Source: Penium margaritaceum (taxonomy: Eukaryota > Streptophyta > Zygnematophyceae > Desmidiales > Peniaceae). Taken from it: a stretch of DNA of 51,091 nucleotides. The translations under genes were made by a program, and so were the position numbers. The DNA is taken from assembly GCA_023375785.1 (NCBI GenBank), contig SZWC01000517.1, positions 57,102 to 108,192 of the forward strand, in the 5' to 3' direction. Every line of letters starts with the position of its first letter. Within the stretch, counting starts at the first letter, position 1. This document shows positions 1-10,600 of this stretch, piece by piece. The notes beneath the pieces are model-generated. The model was not told where the DNA came from. It made no database searches and saw nothing but the letters and a program-made list of their open reading frames with translations.

Positions 1-34
<34 letters not shown>

Positions 35-37
35 GAA
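1..37 (+). promoter_or_regulatory. Expanded poly-G polypurine tract of a family-C element
   Basis: An uninterrupted run of 33 G is followed by TGAA and then the TG start of an LTR. The same position in element C (just before 26997) reads as two runs of seven G split by a T and followed by the same TGAA, so this is the polypurine tract that primes plus-strand DNA synthesis, lengthened to a homopolymer. The run touches the window edge, so its true length is unknown. Replication slippage is the likely cause; a sequencing artefact is possible. Confidence 0.7.
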
Positions 38-825
38 TGCATTGAGGTGCCCTCTTTTTTTCGGCATATTCGGGGCCTCACCCATGATTTGGGGACACTC
101 AGGGTATTTTCTGTTTTTATAAAGCATGCTAAGAGGTCTGGCTCGACCCCGACGGATCGCAACAACGAGGAGGAGGAGGAGCGAGCAAGCGAGCGCGTGA
201 GCGAGCGCCAGCGTGGAGGTCACGCCGGCGCTAGGGGGCTGTTTCGCGCGAATCCCCATGCGGCGTTCTAAACACGCCACGCGGGGGTGGCTCCCCCCCC
301 CCACTCAACGGGTAGCATAACGGCGACGGTACCCGCCGAGGGGTGATTTTGACGGACGGCTCCTGGCAACAATTGCGGTCAACAGTGGTAGAAAAAACAG
401 TGGCTGTGACCGCGCGACGGTCGCAGTACTTCCGGTGGCGTGTCCAACAAGGCGACCGCATCCACTGCTGAGAGGCATACGGGAGCAACGAGGCGGCTCG
501 CCCAGAGACAAAATCGACTGTCCATCTCGACGATCGATGGCCGGGAACTTCTCGCACTAGGCATTAGGTGCAAGTAGAGCACCAGGTTCACGTGCAAGCA
601 GAGCACCGGGTTAAGGTGCAAGTAGCTTGTTATAGCAAGCTAGGAAAGTAGTAGGCTGAGGCCTGGGCTAGCCAGCCGGACAGTATAAATACCCTGTACT
701 CAGTTCAATCTGATTAACGTGTATTTTCGAGCTCAGGCTTCCAGAAATCTCCAAGTCTATCTTTCCGCTGCAACTCTGCTCTCCACACACCAAGGCTAAA
801 TCTCCAGAGAGCACCCACTCTCACA
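38..825 (+). repeat. 3' LTR of a family-C Ty3/gypsy element (body off-window to the left)
   Basis: This 788-bp block aligns along its whole length with the two LTRs of element C (21585-22369 and 26997-27792). It starts TGCATTGAGG and ends CTCTCACA, giving TG...CA ends. A polypurine tract lies immediately upstream and no primer-binding site follows, so it is a 3' LTR rather than a 5' LTR. The sequence right after it is the Ala-rich coding region of element A, so a family-C element appears to have inserted into A. Around 565-640 it has three imperfect copies of a short GGTGCAAGTAGAGCACC-like repeat, as in the other two LTRs. Confidence 0.85.
684..691 (+). promoter_or_regulatory. TATA box in the family-C LTR
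   Basis: TATAAATA lies about 140 bp before the LTR end, a usual place for an LTR promoter driving element transcription. The two LTRs of element C carry TATGAATA at the same place, so this copy has the better box. Confidence 0.6.
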
Positions 826-1194
826 CAACGGCAGCGGTGACAGAGGAGGCAGCAGCAGACGCAGTGATGGAGGCAAAGGAAGCAGCAGCAACAGCAACAG
901 AGGCACGTGTAGCAACGAGAACACAAGCAGCCGCGGAGGCGGCAGAAGTAGGAGCAGGTTGCACAGCGGCAAAGACAATAAAGGAAACGAGAATAGCCAG
1001 AGCAGCGGAGAGGCGGGCAGCAAAAGAAGAAGAAGAGCAGAGGGGGAAGAGGTACAAGGCTGGTGCCAAGCGCCACCGCCCGGAGCCATCCACTAGCTCC
1101 CTCCGGCGGAAGGCACAACTCCAGGCCCGAGCGATGGCAGTAATGCAAAAGGAAGCAGCAACGCTAAGCCAGAACAAAGCAGTAGCGCCGGCAG
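826..1194 (+). pseudogene. Element A polyprotein fragment, Ala/Glu-rich region before the copia insertion
   Basis: An open frame of about 122 codons, rich in Ala, Glu, Lys and Thr, matches the Ala-rich and basic part of the element B polyprotein. A shared segment built around KRHR...LRRKAQL...A near its end anchors the match. It probably forms helical or coiled-coil structure; its role is unknown. The frame continues in phase into position 2346 if the copia fragment and one copy of its flanking GCAG are removed. Its left end is the family-C LTR, so the original N-terminal part is missing. In a naive reading the protein stops a few codons inside the copia LTR. Confidence 0.65.
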
Positions 1195-1895
1195 TGTTGG
1201 CCTGAGGGTGAATGTGCACCCTGGAGGGTCCCTAGCAGTGGCTGTTTCACACCACCAACTGTTTTTGGAGAGACTGAAAATCTGGAGGCAACTGGTTCCA
1301 AGGATGGCAGAGAACTAGTCAGAGATTGAGGCAATAGTTTTTGGCCTCAATTGACTGGGAATGAACACTTGATCAAGACCTACAAGCAGTGGAATTTTAC
1401 AGCCACTGATCTAAGCTTTCCAGAACACCAAAGCATGCCAGATTTGGAGCTTCCTAGCAGATTCTATGGCTTCTAGAGTGCTCCTTGGTAGGCTGTCCTT
1501 TTCCCACCTAGGAAGGCATCCCTTCCCTCCTCTAGAAGCTTCTGCCCCTTCCTAGATTCCCCAGCTTGCTTCTAGTAGGAGGGAAGGTGTCCAGAAGACC
1601 AAGACACCTCTAGATGCCTTGTAGGACAAGTCACCCCTTCTAGAAGGTGTGCCACCTTCCTGGACCCTCACCTGGCCTTCTAGAAACTTAAAGAGGAACT
1701 CTTGAGGTTGAGCTAGCTTCCTGGCATCTTTTTTCCACCTCCCTTGAGGCAGGGCAGAATTTCATCTTGTGGGACTTGAACCCGGGCCCCTGCCTCTAGA
1801 GGTGGACACCATTAACCACTAAGCCAATAAGGCTTGTCTTTTTGGTGTTCCTTTTTGGAGTCACTCCTGCCATGGTGAGGAGCATCATTCCAACA
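1195..1895 (-). repeat. 3' LTR of the copia fragment
   Basis: A 701-bp block with perfect 6-bp terminal inverted repeats TGTTGG/CCAACA, lying just after a polypurine tract in minus-strand order. It is rich in TCTAGA/CTTCTAGA-type motifs across about 1440-1690. No open frame of note lies inside. A tRNA-like segment with Pol III-type A and B boxes lies near its minus-strand 5' end (1765-1833). Confidence 0.85.
1765..1833 (-). other. tRNA-like sequence with A and B boxes inside the copia LTR (possible SINE head)
   Basis: On the minus strand the segment holds TGGCTTAGTGG (A box, complement of 1816-1826) and GGTTCAAGTCC (B box, complement of 1772-1782), spaced as in a tRNA gene. The expected acceptor-stem halves do not pair and the D arm pairs poorly, so it is not a sound tRNA gene. 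It may be the head of a tRNA-derived SINE that landed in the LTR, or an internal Pol III-like promoter captured by the LTR. Motif match is seen; function is inferred. Confidence 0.5.
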
Positions 1896-1907
1896 ATCTC
1901 CCCCTTG
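1896..1907 (-). promoter_or_regulatory. Polypurine tract of the copia fragment
   Basis: The minus strand reads CAAGGGGGAGAT immediately before the LTR start TGTTGG, the classic plant Ty1/copia arrangement for plus-strand priming. Confidence 0.85.
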
Positions 1908-1946
1908 CGCATCACCCATGGCTGTTGTCCATGCTCAGCCTACAAC

Positions 1947-2345
1947 TCAAGAGACTTGGGAAAGCCCAAGCTCCATACAAGTAGCATCATGCCCGTCCTT
2001 GGGTTGAGCCTTTGTCATGGCATCAGCAAGCATGTGCTTTGTGCCAAAGTGCACAAGCACCATATCACCCTTTGCAACGAGGTCTCGTGCAAAGTGATGC
2101 CGGATCCCTATATGCTTGGTCCTCCGGTGTAGCACAGGGTTCTTGGTCAGGCTGATGGTACTCATGTTGTCAACATTGAGTGCCGTTGGCTTCTTTTGCG
2201 GCACCCCAATCTCCTTGAGCCATCGTCGCAGCCATAGTGCCTCCTTTGCGGCTTCCGCGAGTGCAATATACTCTGCCTCAGTGCTGGATAGAGCCACACT
2301 GTCCTGCTTCCGGCTTGCCCAAGACACCGCTGCACCACCCAGCAG
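1947..2345 (-). pseudogene. pol: C-terminal part of a Ty1/copia RNase H domain
   Basis: About 130 codons with hallmark copia motifs: SWASRKQ, the LSSTEAEY segment (catalytic Glu), NVDN (catalytic Asp), RTKHI.IRHHF and the closing LADAMTKA block. It would degrade the RNA strand of the RNA:DNA hybrid during reverse transcription. The frame is clean to its stop at 1947, but the protein is only the tail of a copia Pol because the element is cut at 2345. The first methionine (2327) is an internal residue, not a true start. It cannot act alone. Confidence 0.85.
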
Positions 2346-4790
2346 ACACCGGCCAAAGCGAAGAGCCGAAGCAGACTTTCCCGGAGGAGACCACTACTCC
2401 CCCAAAAGGAAAGTGCAAGGTAGAAGAGGCGGTGGCCGCGGAGCCTTGGAGGGAGAAACAACCTCGTACATATGAAGGCTCCAGCCCCAGCGTTACTCCG
2501 GAGCTGTTAGCGCAAGCCCAGCGGGAGGCCGCGCAAGCAGCAAAGCTCTTGATGGAAGTCTTCCGCAAGGTCCAGATGCCAGCGAAAATGGTGTCGGCCT
2601 CACTCCGGCCTGTCTTGGGAGAAACCGCTACAGCAGTCGTCCGCAAAGGGGCAGAAAATAGGGGACGCACGAAGAAAGAGGCGGCGGTGATGGTAGTCTC
2701 TGAGATCAGTGAATCATCAGGAGGTTCAGAAGAGGTGCAGCCCATCACACACAGCCAAGGACTACTACGGGCTCCGGTAGCGACCCCGTAGAGGAGAGAG
2801 GAAGTGATTGAGCTGCACCGCGTTGATGGATGTGGCATACGACCAAGCGGCCCCGCTGAGACAAGGCTGCGAGACCAGTGGGATGAAGGCGAGCTTCGAG
2901 CGGTTGGAATCCTTCGGCTGTTTCCTGCACCTGATTCCTGGGACAGAGAGCCGCCAGTCTATGATGAGGACAGCTGCAAAATGTTCGAGGTGATGAAAGC
3001 GGAGCAGGATGGAAGGCGAGCGCGCAAACTGCCAGCAAGAGTGCCTGAGACAAAGCGAAAGCCAGGGGGAAGCCGGGGCAGAGAAAGCAGGGAGGAAGGA
3101 ACCCATGGAGACGCAGGATTGGCGGATCTGGCAGACCGCTCACATCCTTCTCCATGCCAGCAGCAAGGAGCAGCAGAAGACGGAGGCGCAGAAGGTGTAC
3201 GCGGATCTAGAAACACGATTGGAAGTGGAGTTCCACCAGAGAAAAAAGGATGATCTGGCCCGTCTGTATGAGCAGTATGCATGGGAGGATGGCCGTCTCT
3301 GGAGACTTACTCCGCGCGTCTTGTGGGTGCCCCCGCCCACGTTGCAAAGGGTAGTAGTGGAGGCCTACCACCGCCATCACCACACCGGCACACAGGCGTT
3401 GAAGGACCGGCTGACGCCCATCATTCATGTGCCAAATCTGGTGGCTCTCATCAAGGAGGTGGTGAAGCACTGCGCCCCCTGCGAATGAGCGCGGAAAACC
3501 ACACCACGGGACCAGCCGCTGTTCCAACCCTCCCCCATCTGCGAGCCGCTGGACAAGATCATCATTGACTTCCACGGCCCCCGCCCGCACCGCGACCAAG
3601 GGAACCGCTACTGGACTGCAGCGGTGGACCACTTCACGTAATTCCTCTGGGTCCACGTTGTGCCCAACAAGAGCTCAGCCACCGCGGCAAGATTCATCCG
3701 TGAGGAGATCTTTTACCGTTTTAGTGGATGTAGCATGGTGCACAACGACAACGGCACATGATTCATGGGGGCCTTCAGAGACAAGCTGGAGGAATGGGGG
3801 GTCCGCCATGTACACTCTTGGCGGTACAGGCCAAAATCCCAGGGGCAAGTGGAGTGGGTGCATGAAATACGGGAACAAACAGTGGCCACCGTGGAGGGCA
3901 GCAGCTGGGCAGAGAAGCTAAAAAAGACGGTGCACTTCATCAACACAACACCCAGCCGTGCAACCTCCTTCTCTCCCCACATACTGCTCTTCAGTCAACC
4001 CCCGCGGGCGGCGATGGGCATGCCCCAAAAGCCGCCGAGGCTACCACTTGCTCCGGAGGAGCAAGAGAAGCTCTCGGAGGAGAAGGACAAGGAGGTTGTA
4101 GAATGGTTCCACGAGCACTGTGAAAGGACAAAGGCCATGCGGGCAGAGGCGTAGTTGAGGGGTTGTATCGCTGCCTGTCGCGGATGCGATACAGCCAACC
4201 GACGGCTGAACCATGGACCCATCAAAGAGGGCCACTTGGTGTATCTCCGTCCCTTCCCCAATGCAGGGCGAGAGGCAGGGGAGCCGCGGGAGGTGTACTG
4301 CGTGGCCAGCGTTGAGGCAGGACAAGTGCGGCTGGAAGGACCACAAGGGTTCAGCGACCGCAGTTATCCGGCCACGGAATGTTTGCTGCTGCCACAAGCA
4401 TGACAAAGGCACATCCTCGGGACGGAAGGTCGCCTGCCGCCTCTATGACAGCGGAAGGGCTCACGGGGATGGAGAGCGGAGGAGGTGCTGGACGTTTGTG
4501 AAGGGCAGGTGTCGCAACAAGAGTATGAATGGATCCAGGAACCAGAGGAGGTTGAGGAGGAAGAATCCGATGTCCCCGAACTAGCCGCAGAGGAGGTGAG
4601 GAAGGAACAACAGCGAGAGCAGTCGCGGCGGGGGCAGCAGCGGGAGTAGCAGGAGGAAAGACGGCACGAACATTGGGAGTAGCATGACCAGAGGAAGAGG
4701 GAGGAGCCTGAAAGTAGACTTGAGCCACAGCCCGAGCAAACCTCAGCGAGGGTAGCCCAGCAGCAATCCCAGAAAGCACCACTGCGGACT
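2346..4790 (+). pseudogene. Element A polyprotein: basic linker and integrase, broken
   Basis: Homologous to residues of about 350-1145 of the element B integrase polyprotein. The order is a Lys/Glu/Pro-rich linker, a conserved block around WDREPPVYD, the integrase zinc domain (HRHHHTG ... CAPC, ending at 3485), the catalytic core with Asp in IIIDFHG, Asp in VHNDNGT and Glu in GQVEWVHE, then a C-terminal Glu/Gln-rich tail. A G-run near 3063-3067 has one G more than B and shifts the frame. In-frame stops include 2789-2791, 3486-3488 (just after CAPCE), others near 3640 and 3760, and 4152-4154. Most are one C-to-T step from the codon in B. No functional integrase can be made. Confidence 0.8.
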
Positions 4791-6216
4791 AGGATGCCGA
4801 TGAGCCGGAAGGCACTGGCCAACTACACGAGCCCGTGCGTATGGTGCGGAGAAGATCTCCTTGCTGAGCCACACCTAAAGGTGGTGTGCCGAGTGTGCGG
4901 AAATCCAGCACACCAGTATGCCGACGGAACCTCCAAAAATTGCATCGGACAAAACCGCACCTGCTTGCGGTACCTGAAGGAGGCCGCTAAGGAGGGGGCC
5001 GCAAAGAAACAAGATGAGGAAGAAGGAGTGGCGCCAGGCGCTGGGGGAGCACTATCCCGCGGAAGGTGGGACCCAGAAGAGGAGGAGGGGGAGGAGGAAG
5101 AAGAGGAAGAAGAGGAGGGGCCCTTTCAGTGAAGGAAAGGTCCGCGCACGGTTTTTGGAGCCACGAATAGGCAATGGCAGGCCGAGGGGCGAGTCGCGGC
5201 AGAGGAGAAAAGGAGGAAGGAGCTTGAAGACAAGAAGTGTGCCCAATGCGGCCAATGGTGGGGAGTGGCCGTGCAGAATTGTGGCAGATGCTTGCGCAAA
5301 ATCTGCACCGGCTGCCTGCCACCACCTCGCGACGGGCGCGGAGGGCGAAGCGGGCCTACGGTGTCCAGAAGGTGCAGATAGGAGATTGAGAAGCAACGAG
5401 GTGTGCGCAAACCACCTCGATTGAATGAGGAGGAAGAAGAAGAAGAATTGGAGGCAGAGGAGGTACCGGGAGAGGAAGGGCATCAATCCGCCGCATGTCC
5501 CACATGCGTAAAGACAGTGCAAGATGGGGAAAGGTCTGCTCTATGCACAAGGTCTGCACACCGCGAATGCCTGTTGGCGAGCAGCTCTGCCTGGAAGGGC
5601 CAATGTCACTTGTGTGTGGGCAATGAGCTCCTTGAGACGGAATGCTACCTCAGCTTCATCGCGGAGACCCGAGAACCTGCATGCGCTGCCTACCTGGAAG
5701 GGATGGCGGAGTTCGAGAAGGGATGTGGTATGTGCCTAAAGATGTGCCACCTGTAGTACGGTAAGAGGGGCAAGGAAGGAGTGTTGACCTGCTACCGCTA
5801 CCTCGCTCAGCGAAGAAAAGAAGATTGGGGAGCCGAAAACTCCGGGTTGCGTTGCTGCGAAAACGGATGCATGGGGATCGTCACAGGGACGGCATGCCAC
5901 TGTGAGCACTGCGGAGTATGGGCCCACGCGTAGTGTGCCACAGAGGTGGGGAGGAATGAGGAAGGGCAGATGGTGTACCGCTGCACCAGTTGTAGGATGT
6001 ATGAACGGATCCCGCACTGCTGTACCTGCAAAAGAAGACTAGGTGCGGATGACATCACTACAGGAGCCCGATGCGAGGGGTGCCAGCTTTATGTGCATCG
6101 GGAGTGCTCCACAAGATATCAATGTGAGGGCGGGGAGGTGGAGACGTACTACCGCCCTTGCCAACAACGGCATCGGCCGGGTTCCCAAGGGAAGTTCACG
6201 CGCCTGCTATACTGAC
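4791..6216 (+). pseudogene. Element A C-terminal PHD-like zinc-finger array, broken
   Basis: The frame carries the same chain of Cys/His fingers as element B: CVWC...CRVC...H...C..C near 4830-4970, CAQC...CGRC...CTGC near 5235-5320, CPTC...HRECLL...CHLC near 5490-5615, and two more C4HC3-type fingers near 5845-5990 and 6015-6165. An acidic Glu run (about 5075-5120) separates the first two. Several stops interrupt it, at about 5130 after the acidic run, about 5380, 5755 and 5932. It is valuable as a reference: it has Gln in CAQC where B has a stop, and it supplies about 66 bp that are replaced by a single N in B. Confidence 0.7.
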
Positions 6217-6238
6217 GAGACTCTGGGACAGAGTCTTG

Positions 6239-6251
6239 AAAAAAAGGGGGG
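6239..6251 (+). promoter_or_regulatory. Polypurine tract of element A
   Basis: A run of A then six G just before the LTR start. The same A5-7/G6 arrangement is found in element B on the minus strand at 42438-42448, which supports the role. Confidence 0.65.
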
Positions 6252-7660
6252 TTGGGGGTATCAGTGTTAGGCGGAAATCCACTGCACCTCCACTAGAAAT
6301 AAGGTGGATCCGCGGAAGGAAGTCGCCACGGTCCACAAGTCTGCGGAAAGAGGGGGGCCGCAATCACAGATCCGCGGAGGAGGATGAATGGGAGACCTTG
6401 GGGTACCAGAGGACGCACAAGGTTTGTTGGCTCTCGTAGTAAAGTTGCGGTAGAGCGTGAAGTGGTGCGGAGTCTACTGGCGGTGGAGGAGGAGAAGCGG
6501 GAAAAGTTGCCGCCAGGGAACAAACAATCAACGGCGGCTTCTATACGGCTATTCGAAGGGATTGTCGCGGAGGAGGCGAGAAAGGGTGGGATAGGCAGGG
6601 TGAGAATCCGTAGTGGAAGGAGAACATGTGCCAAGCCGCGGAGAAGTGGGAGTGAAGTAAGAGCGTTGGACGTGCAAGACATCCGCCGGCAGCAACGGAG
6701 GTTAGGAAAAGGACGGCAGGAGCTCAGCCAATGAGAGCCTAGGGTTGGCGGGGGTAATCAAGGAGGGGGGCCGGGAGGACGCAACGTGCGAAGACGAAGA
6801 TTCAAGGAAGAATACGAGACCATGCGCACCCAAGCCGCAGAGTAGAAGAAGAAGCAGTAGTAGGGCAGAGAAATGTAGAAGAAGTAGTCTGTTGTGTGAT
6901 CAAGGACAAGACCCGCGGTGTGGTCAACGCACCGCATGGAGTCCGAAGTAGAGGAAAAGAGTGTTGTAGGGGCCACTCAGATAGCTAAGAGTATAAAGTA
7001 GCTGTGTAGCAAAGAGACCAAGAGAGGTGTTATTGATTTGAGCTTGCACCATCTAACTTAATCAAAGTATTCTTCCAGCTAAAAGACTCGAATTCTGACT
7101 CAATCAGATCACGACTGCCGCCTCATGCATTCTTGATCCGCGCATTTGTCAATCAAGTTCCCACCTCCACTGACGCTTCCTATATAAGATCTACCCTGCC
7201 TGAGGAACCGGGAGAGCGTGCTCCGCGGAGGCACTCCGCAAAGGACAAAATCTCCTCCTCTGGGTGTATGTTTGTCTTACTGGTAGCTCCACTTCTGATC
7301 TTGGGTTCAACAAGATCCCCGCTGGAAATCATCACCACCAAGGAATGCAAGTAGGGTGAAGGGTGTTGCCAGCGACGTCGCGACCTTGCGCACGGCCATG
7401 GAACGGGGTTCTGCAGGCAAAGGAGTCAGAGGCCACGAGGTGGCGGGCTCTTGTGTGGACAAAGAGTGAGCCGCGGAGCACTACCCACGTGCGGAGTCCT
7501 GAGGGTGGGCGGCATCTGCGGAAGACCAGGAGAAGCAGCGAAGGACCAATGAGCCGGTGCACTGCGGAACCGTGGAAGAGCAAAAATGCGGAGCTGGGCC
7601 TGCACGGAATGAGAGGGCTTGGAAAGAGAGAGCATTGCGCGGCAAAACTGGGGGTATCGG
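6252..7660 (+). repeat. 3' LTR of element A
   Basis: This 1.4-kb non-coding block follows the polypurine tract and ends on the satellite. Both ends carry nearly the same short sequence, TTGGGGGTATCA at the start and CTGGGGGTATCGG at the end. Element B's LTR has the same feature. Its last 300 bp align with B's LTR (for example the GCCGCGGAGC block near 7466). I see no supported gene in it. It is rich in CCGCGG palindromes. The exact ends are uncertain because a matching 5' LTR is not in the window. Confidence 0.7.
6992..6998 (+). promoter_or_regulatory. TATA box candidate in the element A LTR
   Basis: TATAAAG lies in the middle of the LTR, where an LTR promoter would be expected. Element B's LTR shows no equally clear box, so this is only a candidate. 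Confidence 0.35.
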
Positions 7661-10600
7661 TAAGTGCGTGTAAGTGCATGTAAGTTTGCATAAGTGCGTG
7701 TAAGTACGTGTACGTTTGTGTAAGTATGTGTAAGTGCATATAAGTGTGTGTAAGTGTATGTAAGTTGTGTAAGTACGTATAAGTGCGTGTTAGTGTGTGT
7801 AAGTGCGTGTAAGTGCGTGTATGTGCGTGTATGTGCATGTAAGAATACGTAAGTGTGTGTAATTGCGTTTAAGTGCGTGTGAGTGTGTGCGAGTGCATGT
7901 AAATGCGTGAAAGTTTGTGTAAGTACGTGGAAGTGTGTGTAAGTATGTGGAAGTGTGTGGAAATGTGTGTAAGTGTGTGTAAGTGCGTGTAAGTATGTGT
8001 AAGTTTGTGTACGTGCGTGTAAGTGTGTGTATGTGTGTGGAAGTGCGGTTTAAATTCGTGTAAGTGCTTGTAAGTCCATGTAAGTGTGTGTAAGTTTGTG
8101 TAAGTGCGTGTAAGCATGAGTAAGTACGTGTTAATGCGTGTAAGTGTGTGTAAGTACGTGTACGTGCGTGTAAGTACATGTAAGTGCGTGTAAGTTCATG
8201 TAAGTGCGTGTAAGTACATGTAAGTACATGTAAGTGCTTGTAGGTTTGTATGCGTGTATTTCAGTGCATGTAAGTACGTGTAAGTGCGTGTAAGTGCTTG
8301 TAAGTACGTGTAAGCATGTGTTAGTACATGGAAGTGCGTATAAGTGCGTGTAAGTATGTGTAAGTACGTGCAAGTGCGCGCAAGTGCATGTAAGTGCATG
8401 TAAGTGTGTGTAAGTGCATGTAAGGGCATGAAAGTGCATGTAAGTGTGTGTAAGTAAGTGTAAGTTGGTGTAACTCCGTGTAAGTTTGTGTAAGTTTGTG
8501 TAAGAGCGTGTAAGTGCGTGTCAATGCGTGTAAGTGCATATAAGTACATGTAAGTACGTGTAAGTACCTATAAGTGTGTGTACGTGCGTGTAAGTTTGTG
8601 TAAGTATGTGTAAGTGTGTATAAGCGCGTGGAAGTGTGTGTAAGTGTGTGTTGTTAAGTGCAAGCCCGTGTGAGTGTGTGTAAGTGTGTGTGAATCCGTG
8701 TAAGCGGGTGTAAGTGCGTATAAGAGCGTGTAAGTGCGTGTAAGTTCGTATTATTACCTGTAAGTGCCTGTAGGTATGTGTAAGTATGTGTATGTACGTG
8801 TAAGTACGTGTAAGTGCAAGTAAGTACGTGTAAGTATGTGTAAGTGTATATAAGCACATGTAAGTATGTGTAAGTTGGTGTAAGTGCGTGTTAGATTGTC
8901 TATGTTTGTGTAAGTGTGTGTAAGTGCGTGTAAGTACGTGTATGTGCGTGTAAGTGCGTGTAAGTGTGTGTAAGTGTGTGTAAGTGCTTGTTGGTGTGTG
9001 TCAGGATGTGTAAGCATGTGTAAGTGCGTGTAAGTGCGTGTAAGTGCGTGGAAGTACGTCCAAGTACGTCTAATTGTATGTAAGTTTGTGTAAGTACGTG
9101 TAAGTGTGTCTAAGTGCTTGTAAGTGTCTGTATGTGTGTGTAAGTGCTGGTTAGTGTGTGCAAGTTTGTGTAAGTACGTATAAGTGCGTGTAAGTATGTG
9201 TATGTATGTATAAGTGTGCGTAAGTGTGTGTAAGCTCATGTAAGTACGTGTATGTGCGTGTAAGTATGTGTAAGTATGTGTGTGTATGTGTAAGTATGTG
9301 TAAGTGTGTGTAAGTATGTTTAAGTGCATGTAAGTACATGTAAGTGCGTGTATGTGTGTGTAAGTAGGTGTAAGTGCGTGTAAGTTTATGTTTGTGCATG
9401 TAAGTGCATGTAAGTGCATCCGTGTAAATGCCTCTAAGTGCGTGTTGGTGCGTGTAATTGTGTGTAAGTGTGTGTGAGTGAATGTGAGTGTGTGTTAGTA
9501 TGTGTAGGTACGTGTCAGGGCGTGTAAGTACGTATAAGTTCGTGTAAGTGCTTGTATGTTTGTGTAAGTACGTGTAAGAGCGTGTAAGTGCGTGTAAGTG
9601 CGTACAAGTGCATAAACGTGCGTGCAAGTGCCTGTAAGTGCGTGTAAGTGCGTGTAAGTGCGTGGATGTGCGCCTAAGTATGTGTAAGCCGGTGTAAGTG
9701 CGTGTAAGTGCGTATAAGTGCGTGCAAGTGCGTGTAAGTATGTGTAAGTGCGTGTAAGTACGTGTAAGTGCGTGTAAGTTTGCATAAGTACGTGTAAGTG
9801 CGTGTACGTTTGTGTAAGTGTGTGTAAGTGCATGTAAGTGTCTGTAAGTCCATGTAAGTTGTATAAGTATGTGTAAGTGCGTGTAAGTGCGTGTAAGGGT
9901 GTGTAAGCATGTGTAAGTGCGTGTAAGCGCATGTAAGTGTGCCTTAGTGTGTGTAACTGTGTTTATGTGCGTGTGAGTGTGTGTAAGTGCATGTAAGTGC
10001 GTGTAAGTTTGTGGAAGTGCGTGTGAGTGCGTGTAAACGTGTTTAAGTACGTGTAAGTGTGTATAAGTGCATGTAAGTGCGTGTAACTGTGTGTAAGTGC
10101 GTGTAAAACCGTGTAAGAGCATGTAAGTATGTGTAAGTGCCTGTTAGTGCGTGTTAGTGTGTATAAATATGTGTAAGTGCGTTTAAGTGCATGCAAGTGT
10201 GTGTACGTTTGTGTAAGTGTGTGTAAGTGCCTATAAGTGCGTGTAAGTACGTGTAAGTAAGTGTAAGTGCATGTAAGCATGTGTAAGTGCGTGTAAGTGC
10301 TTGTAAGTGTGTGTAAGTATGTGTTAGTACATGTAAGTGCATATAAGTGGGTGTAAGTATGTGTAAGTGCGTGCAAGTGTATACAAGTGCGTGTAAGTGC
10401 ATGTAAGTACGTGTAAGTGCATGCAAGTATGTGAAAGTGCATGTAAGTGTGTGTTGGTAGGTGTAAGTTGTTGTAACTCCGTGTAAGTTGGTGTAAGCTT
10501 GTGTAGGTGCTATAAGTGCGTGTAAGAACGTTTAAATGTGTGTAAGTGTGTGTCAGTACGTGTAAGTCTTTGTTAGTGTCTGTCTGTTCGTGTAAGCATG

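Larger units (their letters stand above)
1195..2345 (-). mobile_element. 5'-truncated Ty1/copia retrotransposon fragment
   Basis: Reading on the minus strand from 2345 to 1195 one finds the end of a copia RNase H domain, a polypurine tract and a complete 3' LTR with TGTTGG...CCAACA inverted ends. The rest of the element (5' LTR, gag, protease, integrase, RT) is absent. It splits the element A coding region: the left flank ends GGCAG (1190-1194) and the right side reads AGCAG (2341-2345), a near-match that could be a 5-bp target duplication or microhomology. Removing it with one GCAG copy restores A's reading frame exactly. Confidence 0.85.
826..7660 (+). mobile_element. Element A: decayed LTR retrotransposon with integrase and PHD-like fingers
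   Basis: A + strand retroelement remnant recognised by protein-level similarity to the better preserved element B (41298-51091, minus strand). Retained parts in order are an Ala-rich polyprotein segment, an integrase, PHD-like zinc fingers, a polypurine tract and a 3' LTR. The RT, RNase H and protease part seen in B is absent, cut off on the left by a family-C LTR. A Ty1/copia fragment interrupts it at 1195-2345. Numerous stops and at least one frameshift mark it as long dead. Its LTR ends directly on the decamer satellite at 7661. Confidence 0.8.

Noticed and set aside
34-825. The first LTR as the 5' LTR of element A
   Set aside because: A polypurine tract lies directly before it, no primer-binding site follows it, and it matches element C's LTRs and not A's own 3' LTR.
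714-1148. Minus-strand open frames opposite the Ala-rich region (Cys/Leu-rich)
   Set aside because: They are shadows of a GC-rich, Ala-coding stretch; the + strand frame has homology to element B and the minus frames have none.
1765-1833. Functional tRNA gene
   Set aside because: A and B boxes are good, but acceptor-stem halves do not pair and the D arm is weak. Listed only as a tRNA-like segment.
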